A stretch of DNA of 51,537 nucleotides, taken from NCBI GenBank assembly GCA_002412425.1, contig DHVB01000049.1:1-51537 (forward strand). The letters run 5' to 3'. The stretch comes from Bacteroidales bacterium UBA5219. GTDB taxonomy: Bacteria > Bacteroidota > Bacteroidia > Bacteroidales > ML635J-15. How positions within the stretch are numbered: the stretch's first letter is position 1; every line of letters starts with the position of its first letter. Below, in pieces: positions 24,837-34,235 of this stretch. A program made the position numbers and the translations under genes. Below the pieces are notes generated by a model that was not told the origin of the DNA, made no database searches, and saw nothing but the letters and a program-made list of their open reading frames with translations.

Positions 24837-26789
24837 TTAAGAATTATTTTCTTCAAACTCATGAAGTTCGTTGCCAGCTTTTTCCCACAAGTCCATTTGA
24901 TGTTCAAGCTCAGAATTTAATTTTGAAAATTTTTCAAAAACTGCATTTGCTTCTTCAGCATCTATTTTTTCGGGATTAGACAAAAGATTATGTAAAGTTT
25001 CTATTTCTTTTTCCAATCTTTCAATTTCTTTTTCGGCTTTTTCTACTTTATTTTGAAGGCTTCTGCGTTGCCTTTCTATTTCTTTTCTTTCTAAAAATAA
25101 AATTTTATTTTCCGAAACTTTTTCTTTTGTTTGGCTAGCTTGAACTTTTTCTTTTTGTTCAAGTTCTTTCAAGTTTTCGATTTTCTTTTTTCTTAAAAAA
25201 TCATAAATTCCGCCTATATGCTGTCTGATTTTATGGTTTTTAAATTCATAAACCTTATCAACTAAGCCATCTAAAAAATATCTATCGTGAGAAACAATTA
25301 TAAGACTACCATCAAATTTAAGAAGTGCTTGTTTCAAAATATCTTTTGACCTCATATCTAAGTGGTTTGTTGGTTCGTCTAGCACCAATAAGTTGTAAGG
25401 TTCTAAAAGTAATTTCGCTAATGATAATCGCGAGTGTTCGCCACCTGAAAGAACTTTTACTTTTTTATCAATATCTTCGCCTGAAAATAAAAACGAGCCG
25501 AGAATATCTCTTAGTTTAGTTCTAATATCTCCAACAGCAATTCTGTCAAGTGTCTCAAAAACAGTAAGTTCTGGATCTAAAAGTTCGTCTTGATTTTGAG
25601 CAAAATATCCTATTTTTACATTATGTCCTATTTTTAATTCGCCAGAATATTCCAGTTCTCCAATTATCACTTTTGACAAAGTTGTTTTTCCTTCTCCATT
25701 CCTACCAACAAAAGCAATTTTTTCGCCACGCTCAACAATTAAATCTATTTTATTAAGAATATATTTCTTTCCATCATAAGTTTGGCTAAGTTCATCAATT
25801 TTTACAACAATATCTCCTGAGCGAGGTGCTGGCGGAAATTTTATATTCATAGCAGCATTATCAAGTTCATCGATTTCCAATCTATCTAATTTTTCTAATT
25901 GTTTAATTCTAGACTGAACTTGATTTGCTTTTGTGGCTTTATATCTAAATCTTTCTATAAATCTCTCGGTATCTTCAATTAGTTTTTGTTGATTTTCATA
26001 AGCTGCAATTTGCTGTGCCAGTCTTTCTTGTTGTAATACTTTAAATTTTGAATAAGAAACTTTATAATCATAAATTTTTCCTAGATTAATTTCAATAGTT
26101 CTATTTGTAACATTATCCAAGAAAGCTCTATCGTGAGAAATTACAAGAACAGCACCACCATAAGTTTCCAAAAAACTTTCTAACCACTGTATTGCTTCTA
26201 TATCGAGATGATTTGTAGGCTCGTCTAATAAAATAACATCAGGATTTTGAAGTAAAATTTTAGCAAGTTCAACTCTCATTTTCCAACCGCCACTAAATTC
26301 CGAAATTTTTCTTTGAAAATCTGTTTGCGAAAAGCCTAATCCTTTTAAAACTTTTTCAATATTTTGCTCAACATTATCAGCACCAATAATGTTGAGATGT
26401 TCTGACAAATGAGTTAATTTCTCAATAAGTTTTGAATATTCATCTTCGGTATAGTCGTGATAATTAGCAATTTGGACATTTAGTTTATCAATTTCTGTTT
26501 GAATTTCTAAAACATTTTGAAATGCTGTTCGTGCTTCTTCAAAGACAGAAAGCTTAGCATTTTCTAAAATCATTTGTTGTGGTAAATACCCAATTTTTAT
26601 ATCTGTAGGAACAGAAATATTTCCTTCGTTTGGGGATATGTCTCCATTAATTACTTTTAAAAGAGTAGATTTTCCTGCGCCGTTTTTCCCTACTAAACCA
26701 ATTCTATCTCTTTTATTAATTAAAAATCCTATATCAGAAAAAAGTTCAAAATTTCCAAACCGGATAGTTAAGTTATTTACAGAAATCAT
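24837..26789 (-). CDS. ABC-F family ATPase
   Basis: 650 residues with two ABC domains and no membrane helices. The first has Walker A GLVGKNGAGKST (about 32-43), signature FSGGW and DEPTNHLD; the second has Walker A FVGRNGEGKTT, signature LSGGEHS and DEPTNHLD. The linker between them (about 235-305) and the C-terminal coiled coil (about 540-645) are typical of Uup/YdiF-like members. ABC-F proteins act on the ribosome to relieve stalls or protect it from antibiotics, and some bind DNA. It follows purL by six bases. Confidence 0.93.
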   Translation of the reverse strand: MISVNNLTIRFGNFELFSDIGFLINKRDRIGLVGKNGAGKSTLLKVINGDISPNEGNISVPTDIKIGYLPQQMILENAKLSVFEEARTAFQNVLEIQTEIDKLNVQIANYHDYTEDEYSKLIEKLTHLSEHLNIIGADNVEQNIEKVLKGLGFSQTDFQRKISEFSGGWKMRVELAKILLQNPDVILLDEPTNHLDIEAIQWLESFLETYGGAVLVISHDRAFLDNVTNRTIEINLGKIYDYKVSYSKFKVLQQERLAQQIAAYENQQKLIEDTERFIERFRYKATKANQVQSRIKQLEKLDRLEIDELDNAAMNIKFPPAPRSGDIVVKIDELSQTYDGKKYILNKIDLIVERGEKIAFVGRNGEGKTTLSKVIIGELEYSGELKIGHNVKIGYFAQNQDELLDPELTVFETLDRIAVGDIRTKLRDILGSFLFSGEDIDKKVKVLSGGEHSRLSLAKLLLEPYNLLVLDEPTNHLDMRSKDILKQALLKFDGSLIIVSHDRYFLDGLVDKVYEFKNHKIRQHIGGIYDFLRKKKIENLKELEQKEKVQASQTKEKVSENKILFLERKEIERQRRSLQNKVEKAEKEIERLEKEIETLHNLLSNPEKIDAEEANAVFEKFSKLNSELEHQMDLWEKAGNELHEFEENNS

Positions 26790-26795
26790 TTTCTT

Positions 26796-29024
26796 CTATG
26801 CGTCCATTTTTTTACCAATAGCATTATCGTATTTTTCTTTTTCGTCTGTAATAAACCCAAACGAAGTATCGTCAATCCTTAATTCGCCTTTGGTAACATG
26901 ACCTAAACTATTAAAAGGAAATTTCTTCTCTAACAAGAAATCCACAAAATCTGCTTCTTTTTCTGTAGAAACAGAAACAACAACTCTTCCTTGTGCTTCG
27001 CCAAACAAAAATGCATCTGTTCTGTTTTCTGCTGGAGTAGTAATATCAAAACCTAAATTATTAGGCATTGACGACTCTAACAGAGCAATATATAAACCAC
27101 CATCAGAAACATCGTGCATAGAATTAACTAAATTTCTAGCAGCTAATTCTTGTAAAACTTCAACTAATTTAACTTCAAGTTGTAAATCAAATTCTGGTGC
27201 TGGCGAATTTTTCACGCCATGATAAGAATATAAATATTCAGAAGAAGCTATGTCATCACTTGTTCTCCCAAGCATATAAATCATATCGCCTTTTCTGTGA
27301 AACGCTAATGATGTTTGATAAAGTTTGTCTTTCAACAATCCCAACATTCCAATTGTGGGAGTTGGATTTATTGGTTCTGCTTTTCCATCAACAATAGTTT
27401 GATTATAGAAAGAAACATTTCCGCCAGTAACAGGAGTATTAAATGCTCTACAAGCTTCTCCCATTCCTTTTATTGCATTTACAAATTCCCAAAAAGCTTC
27501 TGGATTCATTGGCGAACCAAAATTTAAACAGTTTGTAATTGCAAGCGGTTTAGCACCTGTACAAGCAACATTTCGAGCAGCTTCGGCAACAGCAATCATA
27601 GCTCCAACTTTTGGATCTGCTTTTACGTATCTGCTATTACAATCTGTTGTCATTGCAAGAGCAGAATTTGTTCCTTTAATATTTAAAAGTCCAGCATCTG
27701 CAGGTCTGTTAGTTGTAAGATTTGCTGTTCCAATCATTGTGTCGTATTGCTCATAAATCCATTTTTTAGAAGCAATGTTAGGATGACGAGTCAAGAAATC
27801 TGCAACTTCGCGTAAATCAACATTTTGAGAAATTTCATTTGGGTCGAATTTTTGATTTTCTGCATAATAAGCAGGTTCTTTATATTCTCTATCATAAACT
27901 GGAGCTCCACCACCAAGGACAAGGCTATCAGCAGGGACTTCGGCAACTAATTTACCATGATAATAAAAATAAAGTTTATCTTCGTTTATTACTTCTCCAA
28001 TTCTTGCACAATGTAAATCCCATTTTTCAAAAATTTGTTCTACAATATGTTCTTTTCCTTTTTTAATAACTACTAACATACGCTCTTGAGATTCGCTAAG
28101 CAAAATTTCCCAAGCTTCCATATTTTTTTGGCGAAGAGGAACAAGACTAAGGTCTATTTTCATTCCGCATTTACCTTTTGCAGACATTTCGCTTGTTGAA
28201 CAAATTATTCCAGCAGCTCCCATATCTTGCATACCGATAATTGCGTCAGTTTCTGCAAGTTCTAATGTTGCTTCAAGTAAAAGTTTTTCTTGGAAAGGGT
28301 CGCCTACTTGAATAGCAGGGATATCGTCAGCAGAATCTTCTGTAAGATCAGCAGAAGCAAAAGTAGTTCCATGAATACCGTCTTTTCCTGTTGCAGAGCC
28401 GACAATATAAACAGGATTTCCTTCTCCGTAAGCAATAGCAGAAATCATTTTTCCTTTTTTCATAATTCCCACCGACATTGCATTTACTAAAGGGTTTGTG
28501 TTATAACATTCGTCAAAATAAACTTCTCCACCTAAAACAGGAACTCCAAAAGCATTACCATAATCAGCAATTCCTTTAACAATTCCACGCAACAACCACC
28601 TGGTTCTGTCGTTGTCAATATTTCCAAGCCTCAAAGAGTTTAATTGAGCTACAGGGCGAGCACCCATTGTAAAAATATCGCGATTAATTCCACCTACACC
28701 AGTTGCTGCACCTTGATAAGGTTCAACTGCCGAAGGGTGATTGTGTGATTCTATTTTGAAAGCACAAGCTAAACCATTTCCAATATCAACAAGACCTGCA
28801 TTTTCTTCTCCAGCGCCAGTTAGCAAACAAGCACCTTCGCGAGGCAAAGTCTTTATCCATTTTATAGAATTTTTATAAGAAGCATGCTCACTCCACATAA
28901 CTGAATAAATACTTAACTCTGTGTAATTAGGAGTGCGACCTAAATAATTCTTAATCATTTCAAACTCTTCTTCTGTAACACCAAGTGTTTGTGCAATTTC
29001 GAGTGTAACAATAATTTCTGACAT
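26796..29024 (-). CDS. purL: Phosphoribosylformylglycinamidine synthase subunit PurL
   Basis: I start it at the ATG at 29024 (MSEIIVTLE); an ATG six codons upstream is nearly on top of a -7 box (29054-29047). The 742-residue size is that of the small PurL used with PurS and PurQ. Motifs include MWSEHASYKNS, ESHNHPSAVEPYQGAATGVGGINRD, QDMGAAGI and TGGNVSFYNQ. It converts FGAR, ATP and glutamine-derived ammonia to FGAM in purine synthesis. No glutaminase domain is attached. Confidence 0.96.
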   Translation of the reverse strand: MSEIIVTLEIAQTLGVTEEEFEMIKNYLGRTPNYTELSIYSVMWSEHASYKNSIKWIKTLPREGACLLTGAGEENAGLVDIGNGLACAFKIESHNHPSAVEPYQGAATGVGGINRDIFTMGARPVAQLNSLRLGNIDNDRTRWLLRGIVKGIADYGNAFGVPVLGGEVYFDECYNTNPLVNAMSVGIMKKGKMISAIAYGEGNPVYIVGSATGKDGIHGTTFASADLTEDSADDIPAIQVGDPFQEKLLLEATLELAETDAIIGMQDMGAAGIICSTSEMSAKGKCGMKIDLSLVPLRQKNMEAWEILLSESQERMLVVIKKGKEHIVEQIFEKWDLHCARIGEVINEDKLYFYYHGKLVAEVPADSLVLGGGAPVYDREYKEPAYYAENQKFDPNEISQNVDLREVADFLTRHPNIASKKWIYEQYDTMIGTANLTTNRPADAGLLNIKGTNSALAMTTDCNSRYVKADPKVGAMIAVAEAARNVACTGAKPLAITNCLNFGSPMNPEAFWEFVNAIKGMGEACRAFNTPVTGGNVSFYNQTIVDGKAEPINPTPTIGMLGLLKDKLYQTSLAFHRKGDMIYMLGRTSDDIASSEYLYSYHGVKNSPAPEFDLQLEVKLVEVLQELAARNLVNSMHDVSDGGLYIALLESSMPNNLGFDITTPAENRTDAFLFGEAQGRVVVSVSTEKEADFVDFLLEKKFPFNSLGHVTKGELRIDDTSFGFITDEKEKYDNAIGKKMDA

Positions 29025-29046
29025 AGCTTTTATTTTTTTCAAAAAA

Positions 29047-29077
29047 CAAAACTAATATAAATTTTGTGAATTTTCAA
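29047..29077 (-). promoter_or_regulatory. purL promoter
   Basis: On the minus strand ATTG (29078-29075, 3 of 4 to TTTG) is followed after 20 bases by TAGTTTTG (29054-29047), a TAnnTTTG match. A start near 29040 supports the ATG at 29024. Confidence 0.5.
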
Positions 29078-29120
29078 TTTTAAAAATATTAAGTTTTGAA
29101 AAGATATTAAAAGAAGTTTA

Positions 29121-29954
29121 TTAGAAAAATAAATCTTTAATAACAAAATATACAAACACCCAAGGGATTGTAAAAATAAAACTATCAAATCTGTCTAACA
29201 ATCCACCATGACCTGGGAGTGAGTGTCCAGAATCTTTTAAGCTAATACTGCGTTTAAGTAAAGATTCAATCAAATCACCTAAGATACCAAAAACTACAAC
29301 AAGTGCAGAAATAACAACCCAGTCCAATCGACTTAATTCAGGAATAAAATAAGACATGAAGTAACCCAACAAAACTGCAAAAATCGTTCCTCCTATACTT
29401 CCCTCCCATGTTTTCTTAGGCGAAATTCGTTCAAAAAGCTTGTGTTTTCCAAATAAAATGCCCGAAACATAAGACATAGAGTCAAAAGTCCAATTTAAAA
29501 CAAATATTCCTACAAGAATTTGCGGCAAAAATTGAATTTGATTATTTCCAACAACTCTATAACTCAAGGACTGAGCCAAAACCAAAGGTAAACTAATGTA
29601 TATTAACGACAAAATGCTATATGCAACATTACGAAGTGGATTTTCAATATTTCGGAAAAGTTCTTCAACAAAAATTAATGATACAGGAATTAAAAGCAGT
29701 GCAAATATTTTAGTATTTACATTATAATTAAGGACTACAAAATTCATTAGAATAAAAAGAACACCAGTAAAAACACTTGTAAAACTTAAAGCTTTTGCAT
29801 TATCAGATTTTACTATTCTAAAAAATTCAAATTTCAACCAAACATCTGCTATAATAAAAAAAGCAAGCAAAGTCCACTTACCAATTAATATCATTGATAA
29901 GCAAACGCTTACAAACACTAAGCCTGTCAAAGTTCTTGTATAAAAATTTTTCAA
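29121..29954 (-). CDS. cdsA: Phosphatidate cytidylyltransferase
   Basis: 277 residues with about seven or eight membrane helices. The CDP-alcohol signature at the C-terminus is complete: KRSISLKDSGHSLPGHGGLLDRFDS. It makes CDP-diacylglycerol from CTP and phosphatidic acid at the inner membrane, the entry to all phospholipids. Its ATG overlaps the ftsH stop by four bases, so it is translationally coupled to ftsH. FtsH controls membrane lipid balance in E. coli through LpxC, which makes the pairing sensible but is an inference. Confidence 0.96.
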   Translation of the reverse strand: MKNFYTRTLTGLVFVSVCLSMILIGKWTLLAFFIIADVWLKFEFFRIVKSDNAKALSFTSVFTGVLFILMNFVVLNYNVNTKIFALLLIPVSLIFVEELFRNIENPLRNVAYSILSLIYISLPLVLAQSLSYRVVGNNQIQFLPQILVGIFVLNWTFDSMSYVSGILFGKHKLFERISPKKTWEGSIGGTIFAVLLGYFMSYFIPELSRLDWVVISALVVVFGILGDLIESLLKRSISLKDSGHSLPGHGGLLDRFDSFIFTIPWVFVYFVIKDLFF

Positions 29955-32080
29955 TTTTCTTGTGTTTCTGTTTTTATATCTTCTTGTGTTTCTATTACAG
30001 TGTCTTCATTCGTTTCTGCTAGCTTATCGTCTTTTGCTTCTGGTATTGTTTCTTCTTTTAATTCTGCTATTGTATCTTCATCTTGTTTTTGTTCAATTTT
30101 TACTGATTCTGGACTTTCTTTATCGCCTTTACGTTTTCCAAAAATTCTTTCTAAATCATCACTAAAAATCACTTCTTTTTCTAATAAAGTTTCAGCAAGT
30201 TCTGTTAGTCCTTCCATATTTTCTTTTAAAATATCAATTGCTCTTTGATATTGTTCTTCGACAACAGCTTTTACTTCTGCGTCAATAAGTTCAGAAGTTT
30301 TTTCGCTATATGGTTTTGTAAATCCAAAATCGCTTTGTCCGCTTGAGTCGTAATAAGAAAGGTTACCTATTTTGTCGCTCATACCAAAGAAGCTTACCAT
30401 TGCGATAGCTTGTTTTGTTACTCTTTCTAAATCGTTTAAGGCACCAGTTGAAACTTCTCCGAAAACAAGTTCTTCGGCAGCTCTACCGCCAAGAGTAGAA
30501 GCCATTTCGTCTAAAAGTTGTTCTTTAGTTGTGAGTTGTCTTTCTTCGGGCAAATACCAAGCTGCTCCCAAAGCTCTACCGCGAGGAATTATCGTAACTT
30601 TAATTAAAGGATTTGCATGTTCTAAGAGCCAACTAACAGTTGCGTGTCCTGCTTCATGAAAAGCAATAGTTCTTTTTTCTGTTTGAGAAATGATTTTAGT
30701 TTTCCGTTCAAGACCTCCAACAATTCTGTCAACTGCATCAAGAAAATCTTGACGTTCAATTTCTTTTTTGCCATTTCGTGCAGCTATCAAAGCAGCTTCG
30801 TTACAAACATTTGCAATATCAGCTCCGCTAAATCCTGGTGTTTGTTTAGCTAAAAAGCTAATATCCACTTCTTTAGACATTTTTAAATTGCGAGTATGCA
30901 CTTTAAATATAGCTTCACGCTCAACAATATCAGGTAATTCTAAGTGAATTTGTCTATCGAAACGACCAGCACGCATTAAAGCACCGTCTAAAATATCTGC
31001 TCTATTTGTTGCGGCAAGAATAATTACACCACTATTTGTATCAAAGCCGTCCATTTCGGTAAGAAGCTGATTTAGAGTATTTTCTCTTTCGTCATTTCCG
31101 CCAAAATTAGCATTTCTTCCTCTTGCTCTACCTATTGCATCAATTTCATCAATAAAAATAATACAAGGAGCTTTTGCCTTTGCTTGTTTAAACAAATCGC
31201 GCACTCTAGATGCACCAACGCCTACAAACATTTCAACAAAATCGGAACCGCTAAGCGAAAAGAAAGGCACATTAGCTTCGCCGGCAACAGCTTTTGCAAG
31301 TAAAGTTTTTCCTGTTCCGGGAGGTCCCACTAACAAAACTCCTTTAGGAATTTTACCTCCTAATTTTGTGTATTTTTCTGAATTTTTTAGGAAATCTACT
31401 ATTTCCATAATTTCAACCTTTGCCTCTTCAAGTCCAGCAACATCGTTAAAATTAATTTTAACTCTTCTTTCATTATCAAAAATTTGTGCTTTAGATTTTC
31501 CTATGTTAAAAATTGCATTTCCGCTACCACCGCCTCCACCACTCATTCTTCGGAATATTAAAAACCACAATCCTATAATTAGGATAAAAGGTAAAAGCCA
31601 GCTTAAAACAACTCCAATATAATTTTGTTTGGTTTCGTATTGTGCTGCTATTTTTTGGTCAGGCGAAAAATCTTGTTGGGCTTCTGCTAATTGATTTTCG
31701 AAAGCTTCTACAGAACCAATTTTGAAAAAATAATGAGGTCCTGTATTTTTAGAAAAACTAAAAGAACTTGGTTTTCCAACATCTTTATATTTGTCTTTAC
31801 TTAAAGCATCAGGTTTTAAATAAACTTCAACCTTTTCTTTATTTACTACTACAATTTTTTCAAGGTCTCCAGAAGGGAGTATTTCTGTTTCAAACTTTTT
31901 TCTATCAATTTCTTGAACTTTTGAGCCAAAATCCATAAAGGCAAAAGCCAAAAATAATCCAAACAAAATAACATATAGCCATGTCATATTCGGCGCTCCA
32001 GGCTTTTTACCACTACTATTTGGTGGCATATTAGGCTTTTGTTTATTATTAAATCCTTTATTATTATTGTTTTTTTTCAT
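29951..32080 (-). CDS. ftsH: ATP-dependent zinc metalloprotease FtsH
   Basis: 709 residues. Two membrane helices (about 32-48 and 155-175) flank a periplasmic domain. The AAA domain has Walker A GPPGTGKT (about 233-240), Walker B IIFIDEIDAIG and the SRH AGRFDRQ. The protease domain has HEAGH. A GGGGGSG linker follows the second helix. The N-terminus (about 1-30) is Asn/Lys-rich and the last ~50 residues are acidic and low in complexity with ETxED-type repeats. It degrades unfolded or regulatory membrane proteins. Second in the rsfS-ftsH-cdsA run. Confidence 0.97.
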   Translation of the reverse strand: MKKNNNNKGFNNKQKPNMPPNSSGKKPGAPNMTWLYVILFGLFLAFAFMDFGSKVQEIDRKKFETEILPSGDLEKIVVVNKEKVEVYLKPDALSKDKYKDVGKPSSFSFSKNTGPHYFFKIGSVEAFENQLAEAQQDFSPDQKIAAQYETKQNYIGVVLSWLLPFILIIGLWFLIFRRMSGGGGGSGNAIFNIGKSKAQIFDNERRVKINFNDVAGLEEAKVEIMEIVDFLKNSEKYTKLGGKIPKGVLLVGPPGTGKTLLAKAVAGEANVPFFSLSGSDFVEMFVGVGASRVRDLFKQAKAKAPCIIFIDEIDAIGRARGRNANFGGNDERENTLNQLLTEMDGFDTNSGVIILAATNRADILDGALMRAGRFDRQIHLELPDIVEREAIFKVHTRNLKMSKEVDISFLAKQTPGFSGADIANVCNEAALIAARNGKKEIERQDFLDAVDRIVGGLERKTKIISQTEKRTIAFHEAGHATVSWLLEHANPLIKVTIIPRGRALGAAWYLPEERQLTTKEQLLDEMASTLGGRAAEELVFGEVSTGALNDLERVTKQAIAMVSFFGMSDKIGNLSYYDSSGQSDFGFTKPYSEKTSELIDAEVKAVVEEQYQRAIDILKENMEGLTELAETLLEKEVIFSDDLERIFGKRKGDKESPESVKIEQKQDEDTIAELKEETIPEAKDDKLAETNEDTVIETQEDIKTETQEN

Positions 32081-32131
32081 TTTACATTTTTATTATCAAC
32101 AAACAATTAAAAACACAAATTGTTGCATAAA

Positions 32132-32497
32132 TTATATTGCAATAACTTCTCCGTCTGCCCATAATTGCTCTAAACGGTAAAAGTTACGCGATTTAGCTTG
32201 AAAAACATGAACAATAACGTTTACATAATCTAATAAGATCCATTCTTTATTTTCGTAACCTTCTTTTTGCCAAGGTTTATCTTTAAGAACTTCTTGCACA
32301 TTATGTTCTACATATTGAGCTAGTGTATTTACATGAGTTTCTGACTTCCCTGTGCAAATCACAAAATAATCACAAACGCTAGTTCCTGTTTTTTTCAAAT
32401 CTAAAATTAAAATATCTTCGCCTTTCTTTTCTAAAAGTGAATCATTAATAACTTTTACTAAAGTTTGAGCATCTGCAACTTTTGGTTTTTTTATCAT
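32132..32497 (-). CDS. rsfS: Ribosomal silencing factor RsfS
   Basis: 121 residues, normal for the Iojap/RsfS family, which binds uL14 on the large subunit and blocks joining of subunits when nutrients run out. Core segments are DILILDLKKTGTSVCDYFVICTGKSETHVNTLA and EWILLDYVNVIVHVFQAKSRNFYRLEQLW. It is the first gene before ftsH-cdsA, a common Bacteroidetes arrangement. A TATATTTG box is at 32523-32516, 19 bases upstream. Confidence 0.95.
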   Translation of the reverse strand: MIKKPKVADAQTLVKVINDSLLEKKGEDILILDLKKTGTSVCDYFVICTGKSETHVNTLAQYVEHNVQEVLKDKPWQKEGYENKEWILLDYVNVIVHVFQAKSRNFYRLEQLWADGEVIAI

Positions 32498-32515
32498 TTA
32501 TAATTTTATTTTTTG

Positions 32516-32523
32516 CAAATATA
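32516..32523 (-). promoter_or_regulatory. Candidate -7 box of the rsfS-ftsH-cdsA operon
   Basis: Minus strand TATATTTG, perfect to TAnnTTTG, 19 bases before the rsfS ATG. I see no TTTG at the right upstream distance. Confidence 0.45.
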
Positions 32524-32618
32524 GAAAATTATAAGTTATGGATAATAATAATGAAAATATTTTTTAACAATTCTTTATTATACTTTGAAAAAACCTAAAA
32601 ATTATATTTTTTTGCAAT

Positions 32619-32846
32619 ATGGATGAAAAGATTTTAATAGATATTGTAACTCAGAAAATGCCTTATGGAAAATATAAGAACAGATTTATATACCAGCTTC
32701 CAGAGCCTTATTTGGTGTGGTATCACAACAAAGGATTTCCGCAAGGCAAATTAGGAATGTTACTTAATACTATTTACGAAATAAAGTTAAATGGATTAGA
32801 ATATTTGTTAGAGCCAATAATTAAAAAACAAAAAAATAATATATGA
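32619..32846 (+). CDS. DUF3820-family small protein
   Basis: 75 residues. The core MPYGKYKNRFIYQLPEPYLVWYHNKGFPQGKLGMLL (about 12-47) is that of DUF3820, a family sometimes labelled putative quorum-sensing-regulated virulence factor; its molecular job is not known to me. The first base of the next gene (rpiB) lies within its last codons (four-base overlap, ATGA), so the two are translated as a pair. Confidence 0.88.
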   Translation: MDEKILIDIVTQKMPYGKYKNRFIYQLPEPYLVWYHNKGFPQGKLGMLLNTIYEIKLNGLEYLLEPIIKKQKNNI

Positions 32847-33283
32847 AAAAGACAATAGGTTTTGCATGCGACCATGCAGGTTTTAAGTTGAAAAATCATT
32901 TGATTTGTTTTGTTGAAGATATGGGTTATAAAACTATGAATTTTGGCACAAATTCAGAAGAAAGTTGCGACTATCCCGATTTTGCACACCCTTTGGCAGA
33001 AGCTGTAGAAGCAAAAAAATGCGATATTGGCGTATCTATTTGTGGTAGCGGAAACGGGATTAATATGACAGTTAACAAACATCAAGGTATTCGTTCTGCT
33101 TTATGCTGGAATCCTGAAATTTCAAAACTTGCACGACTACACAACGATGCAAATATATGTGCCTTGCCTGCAAGATTTATTGATAACAAAACAGCAGAAG
33201 AAATTTTACTAAACTTTTTAAATACAGAGTTTGAGGGAGGAAGGCATATTAATAGAATTAATAAAATTCCAATAAAAGTTTAA
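32843..33283 (+). CDS. rpiB: Ribose 5-phosphate isomerase B
   Basis: 146 residues. The phosphate-binding CDHAGFKLKNHL (9-20) and the catalytic loop SICGSGNGI with Cys67 are in place. The following segment has HNDANICALPARFI and a C-terminal EGGRHINRI. It interconverts ribose 5-phosphate and ribulose 5-phosphate in the pentose phosphate pathway. It overlaps the DUF3820 gene by four bases. Some members of this family act on allose or galactose 6-phosphate, but the CGSGNG loop favours RpiB. Confidence 0.93.
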   Translation: MKKTIGFACDHAGFKLKNHLICFVEDMGYKTMNFGTNSEESCDYPDFAHPLAEAVEAKKCDIGVSICGSGNGINMTVNKHQGIRSALCWNPEISKLARLHNDANICALPARFIDNKTAEEILLNFLNTEFEGGRHINRINKIPIKV

Positions 33284-33293
33284 AGTTAAAAGA

Positions 33294-33357
33294 GTTAAAC
33301 CACAAAAGACACAAAAGGGCACAAAAGACACAAAAGTTGAACCGAGCTTGCGAGCTC
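33294..33357 (+). repeat. CACAAAAG repeats and GAGCT hairpin between rpiB and the methyltransferase
   Basis: About four near-tandem units based on CACAAAAG (about 33301-33336) are followed by GAGCTTGCGAGCTC (33344-33357), a 5-bp stem (GAGCT/AGCTC) with a TGCG loop. It lies between convergent genes, so it may be a terminator or a small repeated element; it is not T-tailed. Confidence 0.4.
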
Positions 33358-33383
33358 ACCGAAGGTAAAGTCTAAAGCTTATT

Positions 33384-34118
33384 TTACTTCGTGCATAAAA
33401 TTATATGTTCTTCGGGTTTAAAGCCAAATTTATTATCTACAGCTTCTTTAAATGAAAAAACCTCAACATTAAAAGAAACTTTTTCAAGTCGTTCTTTTAG
33501 TCCTTGAACTGAATATATTCTAACATGGTCGTCTTGACCAAAATGTTTCAGTCTATCTTCTTTTGTTGTAATTGAATAGTCTTCGTAAATACCGCCTTCT
33601 TTAAAAGGTGTTTGCACAATTAATTTACCACCTGGTTTTAAAGCCCGATTTAATTCAGACATAGCTTTCATATCATCAATAATATGTTCTAAAACGTGGT
33701 AGCAAATTATAATATCAAAAGAGTTATCTGCCACATCAATATTCAGTATATCATATGATTTATCGGTCTTTAGATTACCACAATAATCTGTTGAAACATA
33801 ATTGGGATAAATTTTTTTAAACTTTTTTTGAAGAATTTTTGATGGAGAAAAATGCAATATAAAATCTGATTTTTTGAATGGAATTGTTTCGTTAATAAAC
33901 TTCCACATTCTTCTTTGCCTGCTTAGACTTCCACATTTGGGACAGCTTAATTCTGCATTGTCTAAAAGAATAAAACGTTTAAAATTACTTTCACATACAC
34001 CACAATAAACCTTATTGCCAAAATAAAATAACGACAGTACTCTTCGAATAGTAAATTCAAATTTATTTGAGATATTTGGGAAAAGCGTTTTTAATGTTCT
34101 TTTTAAAAAATTATACAT
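33384..34118 (-). CDS. Class I SAM methyltransferase with N-terminal zinc ribbon
   Basis: 244 residues. Cys39, Cys42, Cys59 and Cys62 (two CxxC pairs) form a probable zinc ribbon. The C-terminal part (about 90-244) is a Rossmann methyltransferase: DYCGNLKTDKSYDILNIDV, DNSFDIIICYHVLEHI and ALKPGGKLIVQTPF. The fold is like UbiE/BioC-type enzymes acting on small molecules or lipids/sugars; the target cannot be named. Neighbours differ in direction and function, so it is monocistronic. Confidence 0.83.
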   Translation of the reverse strand: MYNFLKRTLKTLFPNISNKFEFTIRRVLSLFYFGNKVYCGVCESNFKRFILLDNAELSCPKCGSLSRQRRMWKFINETIPFKKSDFILHFSPSKILQKKFKKIYPNYVSTDYCGNLKTDKSYDILNIDVADNSFDIIICYHVLEHIIDDMKAMSELNRALKPGGKLIVQTPFKEGGIYEDYSITTKEDRLKHFGQDDHVRIYSVQGLKERLEKVSFNVEVFSFKEAVDNKFGFKPEEHIILCTK

Positions 34119-34235
34119 AAAAAATTTTTTAGCTTTATTTCTAAAAATCTAAAACCATACTATAGTTTTGCAAAAATGCACAAAAAAAATTTAATAACAA
34201 ATAGCTAGGAATTTTGGAAAAAACACCGTTAATTA

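Noticed and set aside
29962..30248. Two open frames on the plus strand over the 3' end of ftsH
   Set aside because: They are shadows of the low-complexity acidic tail of FtsH (Leu/Ser-rich in antisense).
33344..33357. GAGCTTGCGAGCTC as a regulator-binding site
   Set aside because: It lies between convergent genes, not upstream of a start; more likely part of a terminator or small repeat.
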